A stretch of DNA of 64,000 nt, from NCBI GenBank assembly GCA_963703165.1, contig OY969798.1, forward strand, positions 1,550,001 through 1,614,000, in the 5' to 3' direction. The first letter of the stretch is position 1, and every line of letters starts with the position of its first letter. This DNA comes from JBQTKD01 sp963703165. Its GTDB lineage: Bacteria; Actinomycetota; Actinomycetes; Sporichthyales; Sporichthyaceae. The position numbers and the translations under genes are program-made. Below the pieces are notes generated by a model. That model worked only from the letters and a program-made list of their open reading frames with translations, ran no database searches and was not told the origin of the DNA. Positions 53,854 to 63,416 of the stretch are shown in pieces.

Positions 53854-54471
53854 CTACATCCGGCCGAGCAGGTCCGTCTTCTTGGCCTGGAACTCGGCCT
53901 CGGTGATGACGCCCTGGTCGCGCAGTTGCGCCAATGCGGCGATCTGCTCCGGGCCGGACTGAGCGGTCCGCTGACCGCCGCCGCGTTCGCGATTGTCGTG
54001 CAGCTCCACCTGACGATTGATCTCCCGCTGCACGTGCTCGGGGCGACGGATGTCGGTGAAGCGCTGCTGACCGGTCTCGCCCGCGGACTCGATGAGCAGG
54101 TCGCCTGCGCGCAGGATGCGCTCCCAGACGGTCTGGTGCATGTCGATGTTGTTGACCCGCCCCAGCGGCACGTCGCGGCCGTGCTTGGACAGCAGGCCCC
54201 GGCGGAAGATGAGGCGCTCGGACGTCAGCACGAAGTGCGTGGTGAGCCAGTTCGCCAGCCGCACCCCCGCCCACAGCAGCCAGACCACGAGGATCGCGAG
54301 CGCGATCCAGGTGACGACGTCGCCGCTGTCGCCGTCGAGGGTGAGCGCGAAGCCCATCAGCACGAGCACGGGGAGACCGACGGCCACGTGCTTGGCGAAG
54401 AACCACCAGTGCGGACGCAGGTCGAGAACGATCTGCTCACCGTCGAGCAGCAGGCGATTCGGGTATCCCAT
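53854..54471 (-). CDS. PH-domain membrane protein with SHOCT end
   Basis: 205 residues: two helices (about 24-48 and 54-76), the PH-like core FVLTSERLIFRRGLLSKHGR and DVPLGRVNNIDMHQTVWERI. The SHOCT motif AALAQLRDQGVITEAEFQAK closes the protein. Paralogous in layout to 50491-51096, placed on the other side of accD5/accE. Confidence 0.85.
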   Translation of the reverse strand: MGYPNRLLLDGEQIVLDLRPHWWFFAKHVAVGLPVLVLMGFALTLDGDSGDVVTWIALAILVVWLLWAGVRLANWLTTHFVLTSERLIFRRGLLSKHGRDVPLGRVNNIDMHQTVWERILRAGDLLIESAGETGQQRFTDIRRPEHVQREINRQVELHDNRERGGGQRTAQSGPEQIAALAQLRDQGVITEAEFQAKKTDLLGRM

Positions 54472-54515
54472 GCGCGCAGATTAGTGGTTGCGCCGACCGT
54501 GACGGTTGAGTTCGT

Positions 54516-54961
54516 CTACTGCTGCTCGATGCTCCGGGTGAGGTCCTCGAAGGTGTGGACGTCGTCGAAGCCGGACGGAACGGACTCGCGGTTGGTGTAG
54601 ACGGAGAACGGCCGCCCGTCCACGTCGAGGAACAAGCCCTGCGGGTGGGCCCCGAACAGCGGCTGCCCGGGGGCGCGACCGGCGTACCGGTCACCGACGG
54701 GATCGTCGCGACGCTCCGCATGGGCGTCGGCGAACAGGACGATCCGGCCCCCGATCGGCACGGACGCCGCATACAACGAGGTCGGTCGGTCATCGGGTCG
54801 GCGGAACTCGACGCGGACCAGGTCCGGCTCCGTCGCACCCGGCGCTTCGGCGGCACCGATGCGGCAGGAGCCGAGACGACGGTCTCCCCGATCGTGTCGG
54901 GGGCGCAGCCCTGCGCCGTGAGCAGCACCGCACCCGCCGCCAGGGCCATCCGAAGCTTCAT
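54516..54961 (-). pseudogene. Frameshifted small lipoprotein
   Basis: The ATG at 54961 gives a signal and lipobox (TAQGC) and continues to VVSAPAASVPPK. At about 54840 the sensible frame changes, and the rest reads APGATEPDLVRVEFRRPDDR, then GGRIVLFADAHAERRDDP and a globular end to the stop at 54516. One indel separates the halves. Same question as for the other broken genes: decay or sequence error. Function unknown. Confidence 0.65.
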
Positions 54962-55015
54962 GGCACTGGGACGTGCGGATGCCGTCGAACGTTCGACCCC
55001 AGCAGCAGACAGAAC

Positions 55016-56197
55016 TCAGCCGCGCCGCCCCGCCCAGGTCCAGGCGTAGTCGGGGTCCTCGCAGGCCAGGGCCGCGGCCCCGAGTTCGAGTGGCCGGAAC
55101 GTGTCGACCATGACGGCGGTCTCGTCGAAGCGTTCGGCGCCGAGCGAGGCCTCCGCGGCGCCGGGTTGCGGGCCGTGGGCGTGCCCGCCTGGGTGCAGCG
55201 AGATGGAGCCGAGCTTGATGCCCGATCCCTTGCGGGCCTCGTAGTCCCCGCCGACGTAGAACATGACCTCGTCGGAGTCGACGTTCGAGTGGTAGTACGG
55301 CACGGGCACCGCGAGCGGGTGGTAATCGACCTTGCGCGGGACGAAGTTGCAGACCACGAAGTTGGTGCCCTCGAAGACCTGGTGCACCGGCGGCGGCTGA
55401 TGGATCCGGCCGGTGATCGGCTCGAAGTCGGAGACGTGGAATGCGTACGGGTACAGGCACCCGTCCCAGCCGACGACGTCGAACGGGTGCTGTGCGTGGG
55501 TGACGACCGACCCGGCGACTCCGCTCGCGCCGCGGTGCTTCACGAGCACGTCGACGTCGATCTGGTCGACCTGCGTCGGTTCGCCGGGCGTCTGCAGGTC
55601 GCGTTCGCAGTAGGGCGAGTGCTCGAGGAACTGGCCCCGCGCGGAGAGGTACCGCTTGGGCGGGGTGATGTGCGAGGCCGCCTCGATGGCGTAGAGCCGG
55701 AGCAGGTCGTCGCCTGTCGGGATCCAGCGGTGCGTGGTGCCGCGCGGGATCAGCACGTAGTGCCCGGCCTCGGCGACGATCGGACCGAAGACGGTCTCCA
55801 CGATGGCGGAACCGGACTCCACGTAGCAGCACTCGTCGCCGATCGCGTTGCGGTACAGCGGTGACGCGGTGTCCGCGACGGTGTAGGCGATGCGCACGTC
55901 GGCGTTACCGAGAATCACCTGACGCCCCATCACTGCATCGGCGCCTGCGGTCGAGAGCTCGTGCAACCGCAGGTGTCGGGGCCGCAGGGGGTGGTTCGGC
56001 GTGGTCGAGTGATCGGGCAGGTCCCAGGGCCGGCTGTCGACGATCGCCGAGGGGACGTGTGCGTGGTACAGCAGCGCGGAGTCCGAGGAGAACCCCTCGG
56101 CGCCCATCAGCTCCTCATGGAACAGGCTGCCGTCGGGCTGGCGGAACTGTGTGTGCCGCTTGGGCGGGATCTGACCTGCGACCCGGTAGTAGGGCAT
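55016..56197 (-). CDS. hmgA: Homogentisate 1,2-dioxygenase
   Basis: 393 residues, typical start PYYRVAGQIPPKRHTQFR. Core cupin features include GHYVLIPRGTTHRW, YCERDLQTPG, a middle VVGWDGCLYPYAFH, and HPGGHAHGPQPGAAE with the iron-binding residues. It opens the homogentisate ring in tyrosine breakdown. Partners (fumarylacetoacetase, maleylacetoacetate isomerase) are absent from this window. Confidence 0.9.
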   Translation of the reverse strand: MPYYRVAGQIPPKRHTQFRQPDGSLFHEELMGAEGFSSDSALLYHAHVPSAIVDSRPWDLPDHSTTPNHPLRPRHLRLHELSTAGADAVMGRQVILGNADVRIAYTVADTASPLYRNAIGDECCYVESGSAIVETVFGPIVAEAGHYVLIPRGTTHRWIPTGDDLLRLYAIEAASHITPPKRYLSARGQFLEHSPYCERDLQTPGEPTQVDQIDVDVLVKHRGASGVAGSVVTHAQHPFDVVGWDGCLYPYAFHVSDFEPITGRIHQPPPVHQVFEGTNFVVCNFVPRKVDYHPLAVPVPYYHSNVDSDEVMFYVGGDYEARKGSGIKLGSISLHPGGHAHGPQPGAAEASLGAERFDETAVMVDTFRPLELGAAALACEDPDYAWTWAGRRG

Positions 56198-56218
56198 GCC
56201 TGATCCTAGGATCAGCGG

Positions 56219-56854
56219 ATGTCTGCCCCGCCCGCACGTCTGATCCTGGCCTCGGCCTCCCCCGCTCGCCTCGAGACGCTGCGCCGCGCGGGGCTGGACC
56301 CCGAGGTGATCGTCAGCGACGTCGACGAGGCCGGCACGACCGGCCCCAACCCCGCCGTCACGGCCCGCATGCTGGCGACCCTCAAGGCCGACGAGGTCGT
56401 CCGGCGCCTCGGTGACAAGACCCCGGAGCGGACTGTCGTGCTCGGCTGCGACTCGCTGCTGGACCTCGAGGGCGCGGCGCTCGGCAAGCCCGGGACGCCC
56501 GAGGTCGCTGTCGCGCGGTGGCGGGCCATGCGCGGACGCCAAGGGGTGCTCTACACCGGGCACGCCCTGGTGGAGCCTGCGTCGGGGAAGCGCGCGGTGA
56601 TGGTCGCGGGGACCACGGTGACCTTCGCCGATCTTTCCGACGCCGAGATCGAGGCCTACGTCTCCACCGGCGAACCGCTGCACGTCGCGGGAGCGTTCAC
56701 CCTCGATGGCCTGGGTGGGGCCTATGTCCAGCGCATCGGCGGGGACCATCACAACGTCGTCGGGGTGTCCTTGCCCCTGCTGCGGACCATGCTCGCCGAG
56801 TTCGGGATCCAGTGGCACGAACTCTGGAAGTCACATCGGGATGAGCCACACTAA
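56219..56854 (+). CDS. maf: Maf-type nucleoside triphosphate pyrophosphatase
   Basis: 211 residues. RLILASASPARLETLRRAG is the Maf start, followed by LGCDSLL and the RGRQGVLYTGHALV stretch. It hydrolyses non-canonical or excess dTTP/UTP-like nucleotides. Position after accD5/accE (three genes intervene) is as in Rv3282. It overlaps the next gene by 14 nt. Confidence 0.9.
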   Translation: MSAPPARLILASASPARLETLRRAGLDPEVIVSDVDEAGTTGPNPAVTARMLATLKADEVVRRLGDKTPERTVVLGCDSLLDLEGAALGKPGTPEVAVARWRAMRGRQGVLYTGHALVEPASGKRAVMVAGTTVTFADLSDAEIEAYVSTGEPLHVAGAFTLDGLGGAYVQRIGGDHHNVVGVSLPLLRTMLAEFGIQWHELWKSHRDEPH

Positions 56855-57842
56855 CGCCGTGGAGATCCCCGTCATCGACGTCGCCGGACTTTTCGGTGAC
56901 GCACCCGCGCAGCAGGCGGTCGCCGAGCGGATCGGTGCGGCCTGTCGGGAGGACGGCTTCTTCTACGTCGTCGGGCACGGCGTCGACGACGCGCTGCAGC
57001 GAGGCCTCGAGACGGTGTCCAAGGCCTTCTTCGCCCAGGACCACGACGCGAAGATGGCCGTCGCGATGCCGCTCGGCGGTGCGGCCTGGCGGGGCTATTT
57101 CCCCGTCGGCGACGAGCTGACCTCCGGGCGCCCCGACGCCAAGGAGGGTTACTACTTCGGGACCGAACTCGGCGCGGATGATCCGCGAGTTCGGACCGAA
57201 CTTCCCCTGCATGGCAGGAATCTGATGCCGGATCAGCCTGCCGATCTCGGGCCGACGGTGCTCGAGTGGATCGAGGCGATGACCGCGCTCGGGCACACCC
57301 TCATGCGCGGGATCGCCCTCTCGTTGGAGCTTGACGCGGACTGGTTCGAACGTCACTACACAGGCGACCCCACGGTGCTGTTCCGCATCTTCAACTACCC
57401 CTCGGCCGATCCGCCGGCCGACGGCGGCGAGCAGTGGGGCGTCGGCGAGCACACCGACTACGGGCTGCTGACCATCCTCAAGCAGGACAACCACGGCGGG
57501 CTGCAGGTCCGCTCGCAGGGCGGATGGATCGAGGCGCCCCCTGTGCCCGGGTCGTTCGTGTGCAACATCGGCGACATGCTCGACCGCCTCACCGGAGGCC
57601 GCTACCGCTCCACCCCGCACCGGGTCGTGCCCTCCGTCGGGTACGACCGCCTGTCCTGGCCGTTCTTCTTCGACCCGTCCTGGGAAGCCGACGTCCGCCC
57701 GGTCGGGGCCAACGCTCTGGCGGACGACCGGGACACGCGCTGGGACGGTGCCAGCGTCCACGAGTTCGCCGGCACCTACGGGGACTACCTGCTCGGGAAG
57801 GTCGGCAAGGTCTTCCCGCACCTGCTGCGGCAGGTCCTGTAA
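56841..57842 (+). CDS. Isopenicillin N synthase-like Fe(II)/2-oxoglutarate oxygenase
   Basis: 333 residues. Iron ligands are His204 and Asp206 (EHTDYG) and His260 (STPHRVV). Arg270-Ser272 (RLSWPFFF) binds the oxoglutarate carboxylate. The family includes IPNS and gibberellin-type hydroxylases. ATG 56841 overlaps maf, so translation is coupled. Substrate unknown. Confidence 0.88.
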   Translation: MSHTNAVEIPVIDVAGLFGDAPAQQAVAERIGAACREDGFFYVVGHGVDDALQRGLETVSKAFFAQDHDAKMAVAMPLGGAAWRGYFPVGDELTSGRPDAKEGYYFGTELGADDPRVRTELPLHGRNLMPDQPADLGPTVLEWIEAMTALGHTLMRGIALSLELDADWFERHYTGDPTVLFRIFNYPSADPPADGGEQWGVGEHTDYGLLTILKQDNHGGLQVRSQGGWIEAPPVPGSFVCNIGDMLDRLTGGRYRSTPHRVVPSVGYDRLSWPFFFDPSWEADVRPVGANALADDRDTRWDGASVHEFAGTYGDYLLGKVGKVFPHLLRQVL

Positions 57843-57867
57843 CAGAGCCTCGTTAGCATCGGGCCCG

Positions 57868-59046
57868 ATGAGAATCGCCGCCTCGCGGACGCCCGGCACG
57901 CACCGGGTCGTGGATCCGCTCGAGCTGTTCTTCGACCTTGTCTACGTGTTCGCCATCGGTCAGCTCTCGCACCACCTGCTCGCCCACATGGACGTCCGCT
58001 CCGGGATCGAGACCGGGATCATGGGGTTGGCGGTCGTCTACGCCTGGGTGATGACGACCTGGGCGGCCAACTGGTTGGACCCGGATCGTCTACCGGTGCG
58101 CGGATTCCTGATCGCGCTGATGTTCGCGAGCCTGCTCATGTCGGCCGGCATCGCCGACGCCTTCGGGGACCGCGCCTGGCTGTTCGTCCTCGGCTACCTG
58201 GCCATCCAGCTCGGCCGTTCCGCGTTCCTGATCCTCGCCCTGCGCGGGCGCGCGCTGGGCGAGCACTTCGTCAACGACATCGTCTGGGAACTCGGCGACG
58301 GGCACGCTGTGGGTCGCCGGTGCCGTCGCCGACGGCGACGCGCGGCTGTTCCTGTGGGGATGCGCGATCGCGACCAGCTTGATGCGGGGCTGTCCCTGCT
58401 GCACTGGCTGCCGGGCCGCGGGCGGCGTATCGACCTCGACCACACCGAGATCTCCGCCGAACACATGATGGAGCGCTTCCGGCTGTTCTTCATCCTCGCG
58501 CTCGGCGAGAGCGTGCTCGTGACGGGACAGCGAGTTCAGCGACCAGCCCTACGACCACCCAACGACTCCTCACCCTGGTGATCAGCTTTGCCGGCACCGT
58601 CGCCCTGTGGTGGTGCTACTTCCATCGCATGGAGGCGACCGTCGCGCATGCGGCGGACGATGCCGAGGATGCGGGGGCCATCGGATGGCACGGCACCTGG
58701 ACGTTGACCCCGGTGGTGCTGGCACTGATCGCGATCGCGGTCGGCGACGAACTCGCGATCGCGCATCCGGACTACGAGGCCTACACCGGGTTCACGATCC
58801 TGACCTTCGGCGGACCCGCGCTGGTCCTGCTCGCCCAGACGCTGTTCCTGAGCAAGACCGCCGGTTATCTCACCGTCTCGCGTGTGCTCGGCGTCGCTCG
58901 CTCTCGGCGTCCTCGCGTTCGCCACCATGCCGTTCAACCTGACCGTCGGCGTCGCCGCGGCCACGTCAGTACTGATCGCCGTCGCGATCGCCGACACCGT
59001 CACCCGCGTCGACGATCAAGAGCAGCCCACCAAGGAGAACGCATGA
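57868..59046 (+). pseudogene. Frameshifted low-temperature-requirement A (LtrA) gene
   Basis: ATG 57868. The first helices read well (VDPLELFFDLVYVFAIGQLS, then VYAWVMTTWAANWLDPDRLP). Around 58300 the frame changes (WVAGAVADGDARLFLWGCAI in another frame), returns (FRLFFILALGESVLVTGQ), shifts again near 58530-58580 (AGTVALWWCYFHRMEATVAH) and once more near 58900 (LAFATMPFNLTVGVAAATSV). It ends at TGA 59044-59046, which overlaps the next ATG. At least four indels; a decayed gene or a run of sequence errors. Confidence 0.8.
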
Positions 59047-59531
59047 GCATGAAGCCGCAGGAGATCTCGTTCGCCGACACCTCCCCGTTGCGGGCCGAGG
59101 CGACGTTCGACTCCCCGGCCTCCCCCGAGGCTGTGTTCGCGGTGCTGGCCGATCACCGCGCCTGGCCGAAGTGGTTCGGAAAGCCACTGACGAAGGTCGA
59201 GCCCACGTCGTCCCCGGAGTCCGGGGTCGGCTCGACACGGACCGCGACGTTGCTCGGCTTCATCACGGTGAAGGAGGAGTTCATCGGGTGGGATCCGCCG
59301 CATCTGTTCTCCTTCACCGGAGTCGGCGGGCGCCCGCCGGGCTTCACCAAGCTCGTCGAACGGATCACCATCGAGCCGCTCGCCGACGGCGGGTCGCGGA
59401 TCATCTACCGAATGGCGTTCGACCTCCCCGCCCCCCTGCGTCCCACCGGCAAGATCCTGGCGAAACAGGTCGGCCGCTCGCTGAGCAAGGCCCTGCCCGC
59501 GTTGAGCGCGGAGGCCGTCGCCAAGGCGTAG
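59043..59531 (+). CDS. SRPBCC-family protein
   Basis: 162 residues. AEATFDSPASPEAVFAVLAD and HLFSFTGVGGRPPGFTKLVE are typical of polyketide-cyclase/START-type folds that bind hydrophobic ligands. The ATG overlaps the end of the LtrA frame (ATGA), a coupling that would lose its partner if LtrA is truly broken. Ligand unknown. Confidence 0.85.
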   Translation: MSMKPQEISFADTSPLRAEATFDSPASPEAVFAVLADHRAWPKWFGKPLTKVEPTSSPESGVGSTRTATLLGFITVKEEFIGWDPPHLFSFTGVGGRPPGFTKLVERITIEPLADGGSRIIYRMAFDLPAPLRPTGKILAKQVGRSLSKALPALSAEAVAKA

Positions 59532-59596
59532 GAACCGAAACGGAGACCATCGCGTCAAACCGGACATCACTCACCGCAACTGTTGAGGAACTGTCC

Positions 59597-60064
59597 GTGA
59601 CCAGATCGAGCTGGGCCCCGTACTACGACGACCGCTACTTCTCGAAGGCCGACGTCCATCTCCGCGTGGCGCTGGCGGCCGTTTTCCCCGTCTGCATCGC
59701 CCTCTTCCTGGGCCTGACGGTGTGGAGCGGCGACGCTAACGCGGCCAAGGACGAAGCCGTGGCCGCAGCCCCGGAGCCGAGCTGCTCCGCCCTGAACGGC
59801 TACGCCAAGGTCGTGGTGGCCGGTGACGCGGCGAACACCCTGTGCTCCGCCCTGGTCAACGGGGTGGAGGGCTACCGCCGGATCGCCGATCAGAACGCGC
59901 CGACGCCGAACGCCGGCCGCGCGTGCGAGCTGTCCTGGGCCGGCGCCTACGCCATGGTGTGGCGCCTCAGTACCTCCGTCCCGAACCCGGCCGACCGCGC
60001 GTGCGCCGCGCTGGCTCGGATGAACGGCACCGAGACCTTCTACGCGCCCCTCGGCGCGTACTGA
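59597..60064 (+). CDS. Membrane-anchored protein with four cysteines, unknown
   Basis: 155 residues from GTG. After a short cytoplasmic tail one helix (about 22-44, LRVALAAVFPVCIALFLGLT) leads outside. The external part contains four cysteines (EPSCSA, NTLCSA, RACELS, RACAAL), suitable for two disulfides. It ends 7 nt before the acyl-CoA dehydrogenase stop (convergent). I do not recognise the family. Confidence 0.65.
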   Translation: MTRSSWAPYYDDRYFSKADVHLRVALAAVFPVCIALFLGLTVWSGDANAAKDEAVAAAPEPSCSALNGYAKVVVAGDAANTLCSALVNGVEGYRRIADQNAPTPNAGRACELSWAGAYAMVWRLSTSVPNPADRACAALARMNGTETFYAPLGAY

Positions 60065-60071
60065 GCCCGCG

Positions 60072-61238
60072 TCACTCGACGGGCAGACCCAGGCCGCGGG
60101 CGATGAGGATGCGCTGCACCTCCGAGGTGCCCTCGCCGATCACCAGGACCTTGGCGTCCCGGTAGAAGCGGGCCACGGGGTACTCCTCCATGAAGCCGTA
60201 GCCGCCGAAGACCTGAGTCGCGGTCTGCGTCGCCTTCACCGCGGCCTCGGTGGCGTGCAGCTTGGCGATGGCGGCGGCCTGCTTGAAAGCCGTGACCGAC
60301 GCGCCGGAGTCCTTGAGCCAGGCGGCCTTGTAGGTGAGCAGTCGGGCGGCCTCGACGTCGACGGCGACGTCGGAGATCTGGAAGGCCAGGCCCTGCTTGG
60401 CGCCGATCGGCTTGCCGAAGGCGGTGCGGGTCTTCGCGTAGCTGACCGAGTGCTCCAGGCAGGCCTGCGCCAGCCCGACGGCGAGCGCCGCGATGGCGAC
60501 ACGTCCGTCGTCGAGGGTCGCGAGGAACTGCGCGAAGCCGCGGCCCCGCTCCCCGAGGAGGTTCGCCTCCGGGACCCGCGCGCCGTCGAAGGACAGCGGG
60601 TGAGTGTCCGACAGATGCCAGCCCAGCTTGCGATACGCGGGTTCCGCGGTGAACCCGGGTGTGCCCGACGGAACGATGATCGTGGAGATCTCCGCCGTGC
60701 CCTTCTCCGTGGTCCCGGTGCGGGCTGTGACGGTGACCAGCGAGGTCAGGGCGTGCCCGGAGTTCGTGATGAAGGCCTTCGCGCCGTCGACGACCCACTC
60801 GCCGCCGTCGAGCACAGCCTTGGTGCGCGTCGCACCGGCGTCCGACCCGGCCTCCGGTTCGGTGAGCCCGAAGCCCGCGAGCGTGCGGCCCGCGACGAGG
60901 TCCGGCAGCCACTGTTGCTTCTGCTCGGGGGTGCCGAAGGTCGCGATCGGGTTGATGCCCAGACCGACGGCCGCCTCGAGTGTGATGCCGATCGACTGGT
61001 CGACACGTCCGATCTCCTCCAGCGCGACGCACAGGCTGGTGAAGTCGGCCCCGGCGCCGCCGTACTCCTCGTCGGCGGTGAGCCCGAACAGACCGAGGTC
61101 GCCCATGCCGCGCACAGCCTCCGCGGGCAGGCCGCCCTCGGCCTCCCACCGCTCGAGGTTCGGGCCGATCGCCTTCTCGGCGAAGTCCCGGACGACCTTG
61201 CGGAAGGCCTCGTGCTCCTCGGACAGGGCAAAGCTCAT
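60072..61238 (-). CDS. Acyl-CoA dehydrogenase
   Basis: 388 residues from ATG 61238 with GGAGG nearby. Flavin/substrate motifs: GLTEPEAGSDAGATRT, WVVDGAKAFITNSGHA, and the C-terminal VFGGYGFMEEYPVARFYRDA. The catalytic base is the Glu in IGEGTSEVQR. It removes hydrogens from an acyl-CoA, passing electrons to ETF. Divergent from accA3. Confidence 0.92.
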   Translation of the reverse strand: MSFALSEEHEAFRKVVRDFAEKAIGPNLERWEAEGGLPAEAVRGMGDLGLFGLTADEEYGGAGADFTSLCVALEEIGRVDQSIGITLEAAVGLGINPIATFGTPEQKQQWLPDLVAGRTLAGFGLTEPEAGSDAGATRTKAVLDGGEWVVDGAKAFITNSGHALTSLVTVTARTGTTEKGTAEISTIIVPSGTPGFTAEPAYRKLGWHLSDTHPLSFDGARVPEANLLGERGRGFAQFLATLDDGRVAIAALAVGLAQACLEHSVSYAKTRTAFGKPIGAKQGLAFQISDVAVDVEAARLLTYKAAWLKDSGASVTAFKQAAAIAKLHATEAAVKATQTATQVFGGYGFMEEYPVARFYRDAKVLVIGEGTSEVQRILIARGLGLPVE

Positions 61239-61494
61239 GGGGACCTCCGGCCGGAGTAAACGGTCATAAACAGTATGCCGCCCTCCGGCCGGTAACTCCC
61301 ACTCGTCAGCGCGGCACGGCGTCCGCCGCGAACCGTCCGGGCCCTGTGTGAGTGGCCATGACCAGCGCCAAGAAGTCCTGCGCCTCGCGCGCATGCCCTT
61401 GCTCGCCACCTCGCCACGGCGGCGGGCGTCGGAGGAGGATCCGGGGGCTCATAGACTTCCCGGATTGCTACGCGCCAGTTCCGGAGGTCTTGTC

Positions 61495-63255
61495 TTGCAG
61501 AAAGTGCTGATTGCCAACCGCGGGGAAATTGCGGTCCGAGTGGCGCGCGCGTGCAAGGACGCCGGCATCGGCAGCGTGGCGATCTACGCCGACCCCGACC
61601 GGGACGCGCTGCACGTACGGGTCTCCGACGAGGCCTACGCCCTCAACGGCTCCACGCCCGGCGAGACCTACCTGGTGATCGAGAAGATCCTCGACGTCGC
61701 GCGCAAGTCCGGCGCCGACGCGGTGCACCCCGGTTACGGCTTCCTCGCCGAGAACGCCGACTTCGCCCAGGCCGTCATCGACGCCGGGCTGACCTGGATC
61801 GGCCCGCCGCCCGCCGCGATCATCGGCCTCGGCGACAAGGTCAAGGCGCGTCACATCGCGCAGAAGGCCGGGGCCCCGCTGGTGGCGGGCACCGCCGACC
61901 CGGTCACCGGCTCCGACGAGGTCGTCGCGTTCGCCAAGGAACACGGCCTGCCGATCGCCATCAAGGCCGCCTTCGGCGGCGGTGGCCGCGGCCTGAAGGT
62001 CGCGCGCACTCTGGAAGAGGTCCCCGAGCTCTACGACTCCGCGGTCCGCGAGGCCGTGTCCGCGTTCGGTCGCGGCGAGTGCTTCGTCGAGCGGTACCTG
62101 GACCGTCCGCGCCACGTCGAGACGCAGTGCCTGGCCGATTCGCACGGCAACGTCGTGGTGGTCTCCACCCGCGACTGCTCCCTGCAGCGTCGTCACCAGA
62201 AGCTCGTCGAGGAGGCCCCCGCGCCGTACCTGACGCAGGCTCAGACCGATGAGCTGTACACCTCGTCCAAGGCGATCCTGCGCGAGGCGGGCTACGTCGG
62301 CGCCGGCACGTGCGAGTTCCTCGTCGGCCAGGACGGCACGATCTCCTTCCTCGAGGTCAACACCCGCCTGCAGGTCGAGCACTGCGTGTCCGAGGAGGTC
62401 ACCGGCATCGACCTCGTCCGCGAGATGTTCCGCATCGCCGACGGCGAGGCGCTCGGCTACGACGACCCGGAGATCCGCGGGCACTCGATCGAGTTCCGGA
62501 TCAACGCCGAGGACGGCGGCCGCGGCTTCCTGCCCGCGCCCGGCACCCTGACCGCCTGGAAGCCGCCGAGCGGCCCGGGCGTGCGTCTGGACTCCGGCTA
62601 CGAGGTCGGCGAGACCATCCCCGGCAACTTCGACTCCCTCGTCGCGAAGCTCATCATCACCGGCGCCAGCCGCGAGCAGGCGCTGCAGCGTTCACGTCGG
62701 GCGCTGGCGGAGTTCGTCGTCGACGGCATGCCGACGGTGATCCCGTTCCACGCTGCCGTGGTCTCCGACGCCGCGTTCGCGCCCGCCGACGGCAAGCCGT
62801 TCGCCGTACACACCCGCTGGATCGAGACCGAGTACGACAACCAGCTCACCCCCTACGCGGGAGCGGCCGCCGACGCACCGGAGGCCGGTGCCCGGGAGGC
62901 CATCACCGTCGAGGTCGGCGGCAAGCGCCTGGAGGTCGTGCTGCCGGCGGGCTTCGCGGCCGCCGGCCCCGCTCCGGCTGCCGGGGCCGGACCGAAGGCC
63001 CGCCGCTCCGGCGGCAAGAAGGCCGGCGCCGCGGCGTCCGGCGACTCGCTGACCTCGCCGATGCAGGGCACGATCGTGAAGGTGGCCGTCGAGGAGGGTG
63101 CGACCGTCGCGGCGGGCGACCTGATCGTCGTCCTCGAGGCGATGAAGATGGAGCAGCCGCTCACCGCGCACAAGGCGGGCACCGTGACCGGGCTCAACGC
63201 CGAGGTCGGCGCGACCGTCACCAGCGGCATGGTGCTCTGCGAGCTCAAGGACTGA
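61495..63255 (+). CDS. accA3: Acyl-CoA carboxylase biotin carboxylase / BCCP subunit (AccA3 type)
   Basis: 586 residues, TTG start at 61495 decided by GGAGG 7 nt upstream and by VLIANRGEIAVRVARACKDA. Biotin carboxylase: HPGYGFLAEN, AAFGGGGRGLKVA, EVNTRLQVEHCVSE. The BCCP end has LEAMKMEQPL, the biotin Lys near residue 552. A Lys/Ala-rich linker joins the two parts. Forms acyl-CoA carboxylase with AccD5 and AccE; BirA biotinylates it. Confidence 0.94.
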   Translation: MQKVLIANRGEIAVRVARACKDAGIGSVAIYADPDRDALHVRVSDEAYALNGSTPGETYLVIEKILDVARKSGADAVHPGYGFLAENADFAQAVIDAGLTWIGPPPAAIIGLGDKVKARHIAQKAGAPLVAGTADPVTGSDEVVAFAKEHGLPIAIKAAFGGGGRGLKVARTLEEVPELYDSAVREAVSAFGRGECFVERYLDRPRHVETQCLADSHGNVVVVSTRDCSLQRRHQKLVEEAPAPYLTQAQTDELYTSSKAILREAGYVGAGTCEFLVGQDGTISFLEVNTRLQVEHCVSEEVTGIDLVREMFRIADGEALGYDDPEIRGHSIEFRINAEDGGRGFLPAPGTLTAWKPPSGPGVRLDSGYEVGETIPGNFDSLVAKLIITGASREQALQRSRRALAEFVVDGMPTVIPFHAAVVSDAAFAPADGKPFAVHTRWIETEYDNQLTPYAGAAADAPEAGAREAITVEVGGKRLEVVLPAGFAAAGPAPAAGAGPKARRSGGKKAGAAASGDSLTSPMQGTIVKVAVEEGATVAAGDLIVVLEAMKMEQPLTAHKAGTVTGLNAEVGATVTSGMVLCELKD

Positions 63256-63256
63256 C

Positions 63257-63284
63257 GGCGGCCTGACGGCTTACGTCGGCCGCC
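63257..63284 (+). terminator. accA3 terminator hairpin
   Basis: GGCGGCC (63257-63263) pairs with GGCCGCC (63278-63284), with GACG and CGTC paired inside. It starts 1 nt after the stop codon. Confidence 0.65.
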
Positions 63285-63355
63285 GGCGCCGCACCGGAGG
63301 CCCACCGGTGAGGCGCCGGGCGGACCGGCGCAGCCGCGTCGCAGGACGCGACTGA

Positions 63356-63410
63356 CATCGCCCATGGCGCATGGGCGATGAGCTTCGAAGGACTGACGAT
63401 GCGTCAGTCC
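63356..63410. terminator. Pair of perfect hairpins with 5-nt loops
   Basis: CATCGCCCAT (63356-63365) pairs with ATGGGCGATG (63371-63380). GGACTGAC (63390-63397) pairs with GTCAGTCC (63403-63410). Both loops are 5 nt. They lie between accA3 and the convergent small ORF, and may end the small ORF's transcript. Confidence 0.6.
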
Positions 63411-63416
63411 GACTGG

